Below are positions 33,964-44,842 of a DNA stretch of 62,000 bases, one piece after another. A model generated the notes under the pieces. That model made no database searches, was not told where the DNA came from, and saw nothing but the letters and a program-made list of their open reading frames with translations. The stretch is from positions 40,666,672 through 40,728,671 of the forward strand of contig NC_087062.1 in the NCBI RefSeq assembly GCF_963678635.1. Reading direction: 5' to 3'. This stretch comes from Symsagittifera roscoffensis (taxonomy: Eukaryota; Xenacoelomorpha; Acoela; Convolutidae). The first letter of the stretch is position 1, and each line of letters begins with the position of its first letter. The position numbers were made by a program, and so were the translations under genes.

Positions 33964-36416
33964 ATAGTAAAATACTAATCAAAGATAAGTACACAAAAAC
34001 AAAAGACACATCCCTAACATTTTTTCAAAGATTAAACAAACAACCACCATTCTTTTCAAAATTTTATCCAATATATAACCAACAAAGAAAACACCTGAAA
34101 CCACTATCAGGAAACATATATAATTTTTTAATAAAACAAGTTGACCAATATGATAAAAATCAAAATAAACAACAACTCTATATGTCAGACTTTGAATTCA
34201 AACCTATTCATAAGTTTTTCAAAATCACAATTTCATCCATAAAATATTTGAAAAATTCGAATTCAGATATTATTTCGTTACATGTATACAACAATACACC
34301 GTATCAAGTAACATTACCTTTAGGACTTTTAGGATATTGCGAAACCAACGCTACGACATCACCAATGCATGAAAAAGCATACCGCGTAAATAATATACTC
34401 CAATTATTAGATATTTGTCAATCCACAATTCTTAATGAAAGTAATGAAAAAAGAAATACAGATTATTTCACAAAAACCCCATATTTCAAACCTACATTCA
34501 ACATAAATAACTATACAGCGGATCAACAGAAATTTTTAACAATGTTTAACTTCCAACATTCACAAATAACACAAGACGAATTTGATAAGTTAGCCAAACA
34601 GCTAATAAAATATTCATCAGTTTATGCAACATCCAAATTTGATGTTGGCAAAATCAGTTCATCACTACATCTCCCGTTAAAACCTGACGCAGTTTTCAAA
34701 AAACAAAGATCAAGTAAAGTACCAATTCATTTACACGATAAAGTGAACAGATTACTCGATATTTTAGAACAATACAAAATTATCTCACCGGTAAACAAAG
34801 AAGAAAAACCAAAAGGTAACACATTTATCAACCCAGTTATCATCCTAGCAAAAGGAGAATCATTAAAAATAGTTCTAGACGCTAGATATCTTAATTCACT
34901 AATAGACGAATCAAAATGCAATTGGCCTATTGAACCAATACAAGTTATTTTAACAAAAATCAACGGAAAATACTTTACAACCGCAGATATGAATAGTGCA
35001 TACAATCAAATGCCACTAGATGAACAATCACGACGTTTAACACAATTTGTTATTGGAAATCAACAATATGAATTCAACCGCCTATTCTATGGAATATCCA
35101 TAGGACCAGCAGCATTTTCAGCTTTTATGAGTAAAATTTTTAGACCACTAATACTCAAGAAAAACGCAATCACCTATTTAGACGATGTTTTTATGCAATC
35201 ACAGACAAAAGAAGAAATGTTTAAAGTTTTAGAACACTATCACAAAATACTTCAGAACGAAAATCTGAAGGCCGCTCCCGATAAATCACACTTCTTTTTA
35301 ACACGAGTTAAATTCTTAGGACACAATATAGAAAGAAAAACAATCACTCCATTAAAATCACGCATTGATGCTATTCAGAAGCTTCAACCACAAACAAACA
35401 AAAAGAAAATCCAAGAATTCCTTGGAATGTTAAATTTTTTAAGCAAATACGTCTATAAAATGCAATTATACTTAAGACCATTCTATAATATACTTAGACA
35501 ACAAAATAATTTTGAATGGAATACAGAACATCAAACACGATTTGAAGAAATTAAAAAACTCCTAACTGAACAAATTTCGAATACAATTCCAGACCCAAAT
35601 CAACCATTCTATGCAATGTGCGATGCTTCAAATTTTGGCATCGGCGCAGCGTTATTACAATCACACAATGGTACAAACAAAATGAACCTTATATCAGCAA
35701 ATTCTCAATTATTCACTCAAGCAGAGCTAAGACTCTCAACCCTAATGAGAGAATGTACAGCCATAATCTATACACTTACAGAATATGAATTTCTGATACT
35801 TGGATCAAAACATCCAACAGTTCTATTCACAGATCACAAACCAATCATTTTTCTCTTTACACAAAAATCCAACCCAAATCACCGAGTTTACAGATTTCAA
35901 TTAATTCTAATGAAATTTCCAAACTTACATATAGTTTGGACAGCAGGAAAGAATCTTGCATTACCAGACACATTAAGTCGAAATACACCACCTGAATTAC
36001 TTACACGTAAAACTACAGTTGAAATACCCAAAAATATAAAATTTTACCTTGCAGAAAACGAAACATCACCCCGACTAGAATGCAAATATGCAGTAAAAAC
36101 TGACGTTGAACAATCACAGATAAATAACCTACAACACTTCCCACTTTATTTAGATTGCCAAAATAACCACTACGAAGTTGATCTACTTGGAACATCAACT
36201 TTCAAACCAATTCCATATTCACAATGGATAAAAAATAACACCCAACAAAAAAGAGTAAAACAACATTCGCATAAAAAAGACCTTTTCCCGTTAATTGAAA
36301 AAGAAAATCTAACTGATGAAATAAATTTATCAGGACCACAAACAAACGATTCCAAATACACAATAAATCAAGTTTTTGACCTCCATGACCCACTTGACAC
36401 AATTCCTTTATCTTAA
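33960..36416 (+). pseudogene. pol: Reverse transcriptase and RNase H
   Basis: The 818-codon frame is open. RT motifs: KIVLDARYLNSLI, the first catalytic Asp in FTTADMNSAYNQMPL (about residue 343), GISIGPAAFSAFMSKIF, and the catalytic box ITYLDDVFMQS (about 405), then KSHFFLTRVKFLGH. RNase H begins at FYAMCDASNFGIGAALL (about 550), with LSTLMRECTAIIY (Glu) and VLFTDHKPI (Asp) following; all are intact. A single in-frame TAA (36414-36416) separates it from integrase, which continues in the same frame. The call of the first codon as start is arbitrary, since RT is fused to protease in origin. Confidence 0.9.
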
Positions 36417-38207
36417 TTAGAAATTGAAAACATTTTTCTCCCTCCAACAGAAAAAATTACAATTACAACCTTGAAACAATACCAAAATCTTGACCCAGTA
36501 ATTAGACAACTAAAATCATGGCACAAATATAAAACTAAACCCGTAAAAGCAGATACCACAATTTTAGGAAATAAAACACTCCTCCGATATTTTCGAAAAT
36601 TCAACAATACAATAATTAATGAAAACACAGACCTTCTAGAATACCAATTAAATGAATCGACAGTTCCCTGTCTCCCTTTAAGTATGATTCTCATAGCTTT
36701 TAACATTTCGCATACACAAAACATTAAAGGACACTCTGGATCAGAGAAAACATATTCAAATTTCATACAAAACTTTTATTTCCCAAATGCACCAATTTGG
36801 ATAAAAGTACTATGCAATGATTGCATAGTATGTCAGCTAAATAAACCTTATCCAAATCAAAAACAAATAGCACAAAAACAAGATTTTAAAGGACAAAGTT
36901 TGTACTTTAACCACCGTATTTCATTTGATACAAAAGGACCAATTTCACCATCATCCGAAGGAAACTCATACATTATGGTAATTGTTGACGCATTTACACA
37001 TTATGTAGCACTTAAACCAGTACCACATTGTAACGCTTATTACGCTTACACAACACTTTATGAACACTGGAATTCCAAATTCGGACTACCAGAAATTTTA
37101 GTTACAGACAACGGCACAGAATTCATAAATAATGAAATCATCACATTATGTCATTTATATAACATCAAACACAAACCACGTACATCTCATGCACCTTGGA
37201 CAAACGGCTTAGTCGAAGGTATGAACCGTTCACTACAAGAATATCTTAGATGTATCATCAATGGAAATGATACAAGATACACCGAATGGTCAGCAGATGT
37301 AAAACTATTTCCCTTGGCATATAATTCACAAATCACGACAACTCTAGGAATGTCACCATATGAAATGGTTTTTAATCAAAAGCCACGCAAACCAATTATG
37401 TTTACAGCAAACTCTCATAAAAATGCACAAAGCCATTGTCAACCGAATAAAGACTCAATTTGTTATAACCTACCTTTACACACACATGATGAAGATCATT
37501 TTCATCACCCACAAATTCTTAAATTAGCCTCCGGTACACACACCGAATGGATTTTAAACAGAGATAAAAAACACAATGAAATTTACCAAAAAGTAACAAA
37601 AAAGTTGTTACAAAGACAAAACATTAATGAACAAATAAATTCACGCTTTACACCAGCCTCCGATTTAAAAATTGGAACATTTGTTTTAATACCCAATTTT
37701 AACACTCAAAAAGGAATCTCTAAAAAATTACAACCCCTTCGTAAAGGACCATTCCAAATAATTGCCAAACCCACTGATGTCACATATAAAATTACCGACT
37801 CAGAACAAAAAGAAATTGTTCAACATCGAAACAACCTATTACCTTATTACCCAAAAGAGTACGCACTACGCGAACTAACTCAATTATATTCTTTCACAGG
37901 TTTAAAAATTATTCAAAATAACCCACATACAGAAAATGAAACAAAAGACCAACATGACATTCATCCCGAAAACCAAAATAAAAAATCAACTACAATAAAA
38001 CACAATACAAAAACGCTAGAAAAAAATATTCCCCAAAAAGAAAGAAAAAATAGAAAAATTACAGAAAAAATTATACCCCAAGAACAAGTCGACAAATCAG
38101 AACATAGAGAGTCATCACGACTTAGAAATGAACCACGCAAAAACTATAAAACATTCATCCCACAATCCAAAATATTAAAGAAAGTTGAATTTCAAAAACA
38201 ACTTTAA
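36417..38207 (+). CDS. pol: Integrase with GPF module
   Basis: The same frame as RT continues after the TAA. The zinc-binding domain has HTQNIKGHSGSEKTYSNF and CNDCIVCQLNK (HHCC). The catalytic triad appears intact: Asp in RISFDTKGPISP, Asp in LVTDNGTEFINN and Glu in APWTNGLVEGMNRSLQ. The C-terminal part has LKIGTFVLIPNF and LRKGPFQII, the GPY/F-type module of Gypsy integrases, then a Lys-rich tail. It catalyses insertion of the cDNA, giving the 4-bp AAAA duplication. Without readthrough or repair of the TAA it would not be made as part of Pol in this copy. Confidence 0.9.
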   Translation, partial: LEIENIFLPPTEKITITTLKQYQNLDPVIRQLKSWHKYKTKPVKADTTILGNKTLLRYFRKFNNTIINENTDLLEYQLNESTVPCLPLSMILIAFNISHTQNIKGHSGSEKTYSNFIQNFYFPNAPIWIKVLCNDCIVCQLNKPYPNQKQIAQKQDFKGQSLYFNHRISFDTKGPISPSSEGNSYIMVIVDAFTHYVALKPVPHCNAYYAYTTLYEHWNSKFGLPEILVTDNGTEFINNEIITLCHLYNIKHKPRTSHAPWTNGLVEGMNRSLQEYLRCIINGNDTRYTEWSADVKLFPLAYNSQITTTLGMSPYEMVFNQKPRKPIMFTANSHKNAQSHCQPNKDSICYNLPLHTHDEDHFHHPQILKLASGTHTEWILNRDKKHNEIYQKVTKKLLQRQNINEQINSRFTPASDLKIGTFVLIPNFNTQKGISKKLQPLRKGPFQIIAKPTDVTYKITDSEQKEIVQHRNNLLPYYPKEYALRELTQLYSFTGLKIIQNNPHTENETKDQHDIHPENQNKKSTTIKHNTKTLEKNIPQKERKNRKITEKIIPQEQVDKSEHRESSRLRNEPRKNYKTFIPQSKILKKVEFQKQL

Positions 38208-39028
38208 TTTTACATTTAATAATCTTTGCACCTCTGAAATATTTTGAACTTTCATTTTTCAAAATAACATGCTGACAGACACGAAACGATTCTAGTTCAA
38301 AGTTAGCCAATAGGATTCATCCAATCCGTCACCTTCTATAACTCTAACACAAACCAGCTAGACGAAAAATATTAAACTCCAGGCATATCTATAACTATAA
38401 CTTTGCGACCTCCAGGTCAAAAATAAGCAAACCATTCCAACTTGACAACTAAAATAAATATCACCATAATATCATAACCCTCCCTTATCTAATAAACCAA
38501 AGATCAACAATATTTCCCCAACTCAGACCTCAAATACCCCCCAAACAAATATGTTAAATTAGCCTAAAGTAAAAGAACGACCATTTTAATTAGCCTAAAG
38601 TATCAAAAACTCAAAAATACCCCAGATCACTTGACAAATAAAAATAAAGAAAAAGAAGACCTCCAGATCACCATAAAATTCGCCCCCAACAATTTTTCAC
38701 AAAACTCAACCCACTTGTCAAAAAACCAATAAATAATTCGACCACACTTGAAAATTGCCTCAAACAACAAAAAATATTCGATCGAGAAGCCATTTCTTAA
38801 ATGCTCTTCTCTCGACCAGTCAACATAATTCTTAACATTCTCATAAACTTTTTAACGATATTTAAACTTTTAATCATATTTCTTTTTGATACCTTTGAAG
38901 CTTTTATAATAATCTTAATCATTTTTTGTAATATTTTTTTTAGTTTTCTATTCCCTATTTGAACTATACCTCCAACTTTCAAAAGCTATTGACTATATCC
39001 ACAGGTACGATTCACAAAACTTATCTAA
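38208..39028 (+). other. Non-coding spacer after pol
   Basis: About 820 bases with no credible ORF; two TTAGCCTAAAGTA words repeat near 38565 and 38591. In retroviruses this position can hold splice and transport signals; nothing specific is identified. Confidence 0.4.
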
Positions 39029-39217
39029 ATGATACGAACCATTTTTAGTAGAACCGATATTTTTTTACTATTTGTAATTTTTATAACATTTCTATCATCC
39101 CTCATCTTGACAATATGCAAATGTATAAAAAAAGCAATCATCACATTCGCCCTAGCAACAATTCTCCTAATTCTTTTTCTAGAAGAGTACTACAATAAAC
39201 ATAAATTTTTTCACTAA
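39029..39217 (+). CDS. 62-aa double-hydrophobic ORF
   Basis: After a polar start (MIRTIFSRTD) come two hydrophobic segments, FLLFVIFITFLSSLILTI (about 11-28) and AIITFALATILLILFL (about 36-51), joined by a short CKCIKK loop. This is a hairpin membrane topology. It ends at 39215-39217. The 39251 open frame is in the same frame, separated by two TAA codons, so it might instead be the lost N-terminus of that protein. Small viral membrane proteins look like this, but no homology is claimed. Confidence 0.4.
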   Translation: MIRTIFSRTDIFLLFVIFITFLSSLILTICKCIKKAIITFALATILLILFLEEYYNKHKFFH

Positions 39218-39250
39218 AAGAAAAGATCAAAAACCATCAAAAATTGCTAA

Positions 39251-40351
39251 CCAACAATCACGTCTTCACCGACATCATCCCAAGAAAACCCAACACCACC
39301 TACAACTACCCAAAACCCCCAAACATCTACACGAATTTCTTTTCAAGATAACCCCTATACCTTTGAAGAACGACACGCTCGCTTATCTGAACCATTAGAA
39401 CCAGTTCAACGACAAGCACCTCTAAGTGAACCAACATATAACTTATACCCAACACTACCACAAGATTTAAGTAGAATACGAAATCTTAGTCAAAATCAAA
39501 ATACAGTTGAAATAAATAGACAAATTATACATCCTCGACGAAACAGAAATTTTCAAACCCCTCGAGTACATTTTGATATACCCCAATCCCCATCACAAAG
39601 TACTCCAGAAAACCCCATTGGTATATTACCAGAAACCCCTACGCTTCTTTCACAACGTAGCACCTCAAGCCTACCCTCAGATTCCTTAGGCTCAACACCA
39701 ACATCTGAACAAATACGTGAAAATCCCTTTAACCCCCCAAACCAAACATCACGACTACCATATTGGACAACACAATCATTCACACAAGGTGAACCAAATT
39801 TAATTAATGATCCAATAGACATTTCTACGGATACAACAACATCCTCATCACTACCAGAAACATTATCACTACCATCAACACCATCAATAAGCCAGATTTC
39901 ACCAACGCCTTTTAACTTAAATTTCCCAAATAACCTCGACGCTAGATATCGAGAACAATCATCAACAAATATTCCTTTAAGACTAGACTGGAATACATTC
40001 ACAGCACCTCCACCATTATTTGGACAACACCCAGAAAGTAACCGACTCCACAACTGGGCACTCAATAGACTACAATATAGACAAGACATCCACGAAGACA
40101 TTCGTGATCATAACATCCAAATACTCCAACAAAATAGTCTACAATTAAAATTTGAAATCACGGTTAAACTAAACAACATTGCTCAACATCCCTACCCATT
40201 AAACTCACCAAATATAACTGCTCAATCACTACCACCACCATTTATAACAACTGAAGTAATATACAAATACGACAGATATACCAAAAAGACAATTGGTTAC
40301 ATCACATTTTATAACCCATACTCAGGATTATCATACACATGTAAATTCTAA
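39251..40351 (+). CDS. ATG-less Pro/Ser/Thr-rich open frame (366 codons)
   Basis: The frame opens after TAA at 39248-39250 and is free of stops to TAA at 40349-40351. There is no early ATG. The first two thirds are rich in Pro, Ser, Thr and Gln. The C-terminal 120 residues look folded (WNTFTAPPPLFG, RLHNWALNRLQYRQDIHEDI, TIGYITFYNPYSGLSYTCKF). Such a long stop-free frame in AT-rich DNA argues for selection until recently. Expression must use splicing or an upstream start. It lies just before env and is distinct from it in frame. Confidence 0.5.
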   Translation, partial: PTITSSPTSSQENPTPPTTTQNPQTSTRISFQDNPYTFEERHARLSEPLEPVQRQAPLSEPTYNLYPTLPQDLSRIRNLSQNQNTVEINRQIIHPRRNRNFQTPRVHFDIPQSPSQSTPENPIGILPETPTLLSQRSTSSLPSDSLGSTPTSEQIRENPFNPPNQTSRLPYWTTQSFTQGEPNLINDPIDISTDTTTSSSLPETLSLPSTPSISQISPTPFNLNFPNNLDARYREQSSTNIPLRLDWNTFTAPPPLFGQHPESNRLHNWALNRLQYRQDIHEDIRDHNIQILQQNSLQLKFEITVKLNNIAQHPYPLNSPNITAQSLPPPFITTEVIYKYDRYTKKTIGYITFYNPYSGLSYTCKF

Positions 40352-42956
40352 AAATATTATTTTTTCTCCAACTGTTTTTTCTAGTTATCACCAACCAGAA
40401 CATAAATCCTTCCCCCCGCACAGGACCCCAAGATTTATTAGTAACACATTACGATTGTGAAGAAAATGAACAAAAAACACTACACAAATATGCAATAAAT
40501 CAAGTATCACAATGCGAAACAGAACCACAAGCTGTAGAAACTACAAATGTAATAGCGACACTTTATTCAAAAGCCCGAGCAACAACAGTTATAGGATATA
40601 AATTCACAGCAAAATTTTCTGAAAAGAAAGTACATTGTTCACAAGTCTCAAATGGAAATAAAAACCGACTTGACCACGAATCATTCAACCAAAGTAATAT
40701 CGAACGACTTTTACATCTCAATCCCGAAGATTGTAAAACGAGTTACTCAGACTAAATATCACAAGAAATAAAAACACAGATAGAAAGTTAGTATATTTTC
40801 AAGTTTTTGCAGATTCTGTACATCAAGCAGAACTTGAAAGATATCAAGGACATATAAAACTAGATGAAAAATACCCATACAACGGCGCACACGGAAGATT
40901 AACTTATGACATACACGATAAACACTGGATACCACACATTGGTATAAATAACTCATCAAACTGCAAAGCAGACACAAAAAATAAAGGATATCAAGAAATA
41001 ATGTTTTTCGATTGGAAAATACAACTCGAAAAAATACACCTCACACGCGATTTATCTGACAACACAATGATCTATCAAGGAATTAGATTACCTTGTAAAA
41101 ACGATCAAGGCTATTGTGACCCTACAACACGAACACAAGCAACAATTGTTTGGTTCCCCGAAGACACATGTACAACATTTCAAGTAGCAAAAATACACGC
41201 TCGAATGATAAAATTTCACGAAAAATATTTTATACAGTCAATTCCATATGAACAAGTAAATCCATCACGAAAACTAAGTTCTAATTTTAGAAACATACAC
41301 AATATAGAAAATAAATTGACAGGTTTTCAAATATATCAAGAAACAGAACTTGCATGTAAATACAAAAACCCACTTCGCAAAACACAATACTCCGAAATAT
41401 TAGTTGAATACGAAAAAGGATTCGACATGAACACTGGAAAAATAAAAATCGACCCATACGCCACAAGTCATCCTATAAACGAAGGAACATCATATATACC
41501 AGTTAATTTTCAAAAAAGTAAAGGTCAACCTGGTGGACATCTAAAGCCCCATGACACTAGAAGCACACGTTTACAAAAACTATCACTAATGAATAGTACT
41601 TATTTCGGTAATATCCACTATGATATTCACTTAGATATGAAATTAGACTACATAATTAGCCGAATTTTTCAAGAAATGTCACTCTCTGAATTAGAAACGC
41701 TTCACCAACTATGCGAATTAGAAAGAACACAAATCTTACAATCACTAGCACTAGCAGTACTAAAAATAACCTACGCAGGATATTTACTATCAGGAAATAG
41801 ATCAAATTTTTTAGATTACGAAGGAAACATTTTATGGTTTTATACCTGTACCAAAAAAGTATCACCACTATATGTTTTTGAAGATAAACGATGCTATAAA
41901 AGAATCCCTATCTTTTATAAGAATAAAGTACATTTCGTTGACACACTTTCAAGACGAACCTATTTTTGGGATACCGCAGTTCCATGTGGATCAGAAAATA
42001 GCCACAATGTAGTACAACTGAACCCTGATGAAGATAAATATTACCTTCTTACCCCATACCCCACATTAATGCAATCACTCAAAAAATTTTCACCAGAAAG
42101 CATTAGAGCTATTGCCCGAAACCCAAATATCGACTTACAATCAATTGGAATATATTCAAAATCCGATATCCAACATCACATTAGAACACAACAATTCCAA
42201 GAATTATTAACACAAATGGACACTATACAAAGACAATCAATTGACCAAAACTTACGCAAACTTGCCGAAACCGCAGGATTTGCAGATATTTATACACAAG
42301 ATTATAGCGGATATTTTAAAGACATTAAAGACTATATATATCTAAACGGTGAAAAATACCGACCACAAGATATCTCACCTATAAATATTTTTAGCTTTGT
42401 TACACTAAAAAACGAAATTCTTGATTTTCTAGGATGGCCCTATTACATCTTAGAAAAGTTGACTATTCTATACGCAATGTTTAACTTTATAGGATTTCTT
42501 TTTTCACTCTTAAAAGGAATCTATAACACATGTGCTATACACACACAAGTCAATAGACAAGCAAGTGTAGCACGCATACTATTTGCAGGATTCTTTGGAA
42601 TTTTTTCATCATCAATAAACAAAATCCTTTTAGACGCACAAATAAAAGAATACAACACAAAAATAGCAACAAGACAAAACACATACGACGAAGAACATAA
42701 CAATGTAGAAATAACGCCTACAGCACCACAGTTACCACACCTACCACATAACCATCCATTATCCCTAGTCCCACGAAATTTTCGAAATTTAGCAATAACA
42801 CATAATCCAAATTTCAGACCAACCACATCACAAAGTCCCATTCAACATATAATGACACATCATTCACAAGATGAAAATACATATGAACAAATTATAGAAC
42901 AACCCCATACCACCGCTTTTCAGTCTCAAAATAATAATTTTTTTAGCCCACGATGA
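40345..42956 (+). pseudogene. env: Env-like membrane glycoprotein
   Basis: The frame opens at 40345 without ATG, with a hydrophobic signal-like segment (ILKILFFLQLFFLVITN). A strong acceptor (CTGTTTTTTCTAG, AG at 40383-40384) suggests expression from a spliced RNA. It is open to a TAA at 40753-40755, where reading shifts by one base and continues to 42954-42956 (ATG at 41001 is internal). The ectodomain has many Cys (for example IRLPCKNDQGYCDPTT, WFPEDTCTTFQ). A membrane anchor lies near YYILEKLTILYAMFNFIGFL (about 42440-42510), a second hydrophobic segment at 42565-42625, then a polar tail. About 870 residues. Which fusion-protein class it belongs to is uncertain. Confidence 0.7.
40371..40384 (+). 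promoter_or_regulatory. Candidate env splice acceptor
   Basis: ACTGTTTTTTCTAG is a pyrimidine-rich 3' splice site at the start of the env frame, whose own frame has no ATG. The donor in the leader or gag region is not identified. Confidence 0.45.
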
Positions 42957-44761
42957 GCCGACAACTTGGATCCCTACACCGCTCAAATTCCCACCCAACC
43001 AATCTCAACATTCCAATTACAATAATTCCACTTTTTGCTTTCCCGCCACCCGATTTCCCATCTAGTAATATAACATCAGGCATGAATTCAGACACTAATT
43101 CACATATTTCAGTTTTATACTCCATTTCACAACTAAATAACCCTAATATTGAAACCCCTGATGAATTTGCAGACTCTGAACCATCTCCATCCATTAATTT
43201 TCAAACCAACTCCTCAAAATTTTCAACACCCCCTTTTCAACCGATCCCACCAAATAAACCACTCCCATCCATTTCTACACCCTCTTTCGCTTCCCAAGTC
43301 ACCCCAACCTACTCTTCATTTCATTCAGACCGATCATCCAATTCTCCAGATACTCCCCAAATCTCCCAAGAACTAGATAATTTTATCACCCTACAACAAC
43401 AACCCTTCCACCTTGACACCCCCACTATAAATCAGATTTCATCCACAATAGAATCATCAAACCCACCTACCCCTACACTCTCTTCAGCTTATACCGCATC
43501 ATTAGCACCATCATCCACACCCACCGAATCATCAAATAGCACTAATAGAGCTTATCGCACTTTCAAAAGAAAATTCCCAAACCATCCATTTCCAACAAAA
43601 CCAGGAACAGCCCGTGAATATATTAATCATCCAAATCACACTAACACGAAAGAATTTTTAACAATCACCCTACCTTCATTTCCACAGTATACTTTAAACA
43701 CCCCTCATGACACTAACGACACACGTAGCTTTGTAGACGAACATGTTTTAATGCCTACACTTCATTGGACATCATATTATCATTTTACTAATCCCCTTTG
43801 CCTAACATTATCTAATTTTCACATCGATATAGAAAGAAATCAAGATATGCTATACCGACTCACCACACCACTAACACATAGACAATTTACTTATATAGGA
43901 TATAAAAAGTCACTAAAAACATACACTGCACCCCGAGCTAACGAGTATACGCTAGAATATTACGATCATAACATCATCCGAGCTAACCAAGACCAATTTT
44001 TAGATGATGATCGCTTCGCTAACCCACAAATCACAGAAAAATTCTTCATCAAAACACCATATGTATTTACACTCAATATATTTGATCGCAAATTCGACCA
44101 CGTCATTTCTGAAGCACTAACCGACATGCAAGCTTACGAAAGTTTTAAAGAAAGATTTCAATTATTTTCACTAACCTTTAATTTCCTTGCACCACATGAA
44201 CGCGATTTGCACTGCTCACACGACATTATGTTACGCACTAAACAAACCCTCACATATACATATTATCGCTTCATACAAAATCATTTTGACCTGCACACTC
44301 CATCAAGACAACCACACCACCGTTTTCAGTTTATTAACTCTAAATATACTCCACCATTTTTTCTTAACTTCACATATTGCATCAAAGATACTAACCTTCA
44401 CGGCATTCTTCGCAATTATGATCCCATAACCCAAATGTATATTTTTTGTCCCATCACGAAGACCCTTAATGCAGAAGAATCCAGACCCTTCCTTATCCCA
44501 CATGAATTTATTCAACCTATAGAAATCCCAATATTAGAATTCATCCACAACACTAAATACAATCACAAATTATATAATCTCATCCAAAACACACCTTATG
44601 AGTTTGCAGTTGGCACTGAAGAACTAAAAACCATTAAAGCACTTCAATTGCTTTGGCCACTGCTTCAAACTAAAAACATCATTCGCATACTAGCAAAATT
44701 ACTAACAAATTCCGACATAATACACGACATCTTCCCCCACGGTTTTTTCCCCGACGACTAA
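42953..44761 (+). CDS. 602-aa ORF overlapping env stop (ATGA)
   Basis: The ATG at 42953 overlaps the env TGA (42954-42956). The frame is intact to TAA 44759-44761. The first ~200 residues are Pro/Ser/Thr/Asn-rich and probably disordered. The rest appears globular with many aromatic residues (DQFLDDDRFANPQI, RLFSLTF-like segments, HRFQFINSKYTPPFFLNF, YNLIQNTPYEFAVGTEEL). No signal peptide or strong membrane segment. I do not recognise it. Position and intactness suggest an accessory protein made by stop-start coupling or from a spliced RNA. A consensus splice donor follows the stop by three bases. Confidence 0.65.
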   Translation: MSRQLGSLHRSNSHPTNLNIPITIIPLFAFPPPDFPSSNITSGMNSDTNSHISVLYSISQLNNPNIETPDEFADSEPSPSINFQTNSSKFSTPPFQPIPPNKPLPSISTPSFASQVTPTYSSFHSDRSSNSPDTPQISQELDNFITLQQQPFHLDTPTINQISSTIESSNPPTPTLSSAYTASLAPSSTPTESSNSTNRAYRTFKRKFPNHPFPTKPGTAREYINHPNHTNTKEFLTITLPSFPQYTLNTPHDTNDTRSFVDEHVLMPTLHWTSYYHFTNPLCLTLSNFHIDIERNQDMLYRLTTPLTHRQFTYIGYKKSLKTYTAPRANEYTLEYYDHNIIRANQDQFLDDDRFANPQITEKFFIKTPYVFTLNIFDRKFDHVISEALTDMQAYESFKERFQLFSLTFNFLAPHERDLHCSHDIMLRTKQTLTYTYYRFIQNHFDLHTPSRQPHHRFQFINSKYTPPFFLNFTYCIKDTNLHGILRNYDPITQMYIFCPITKTLNAEESRPFLIPHEFIQPIEIPILEFIHNTKYNHKLYNLIQNTPYEFAVGTEELKTIKALQLLWPLLQTKNIIRILAKLLTNSDIIHDIFPHGFFPDD

Positions 44762-44764
44762 CAG

Positions 44765-44842
44765 GTAAGTATAATTTATACATATTCTTCACTAATATAT
44801 TCAAATTAAAAACTAACCATTCTTTATCCATGTCTCATTTAG
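44765..44842 (+). other. Predicted 78-bp intron after the last ORF
   Basis: Donor CAG|GTAAGT at 44762-44770, a branch-like ACTAAC near 44812, and acceptor CATTTAG at 44836-44842 (a second AG at 44849-44850 is possible). All three elements match consensus in the right order and spacing. It lies in the 3' untranslated part of the ORF ending at 44761. Confidence 0.55.

Noticed and set aside
30004-36420. Alternative genetic code (UAR as Gln) to explain in-frame TAA/TAG in the giant element
   Set aside because: The host eS8 gene ends normally at TAA, and a TGA is also present in gag; LTR divergence already predicts several nonsense mutations.
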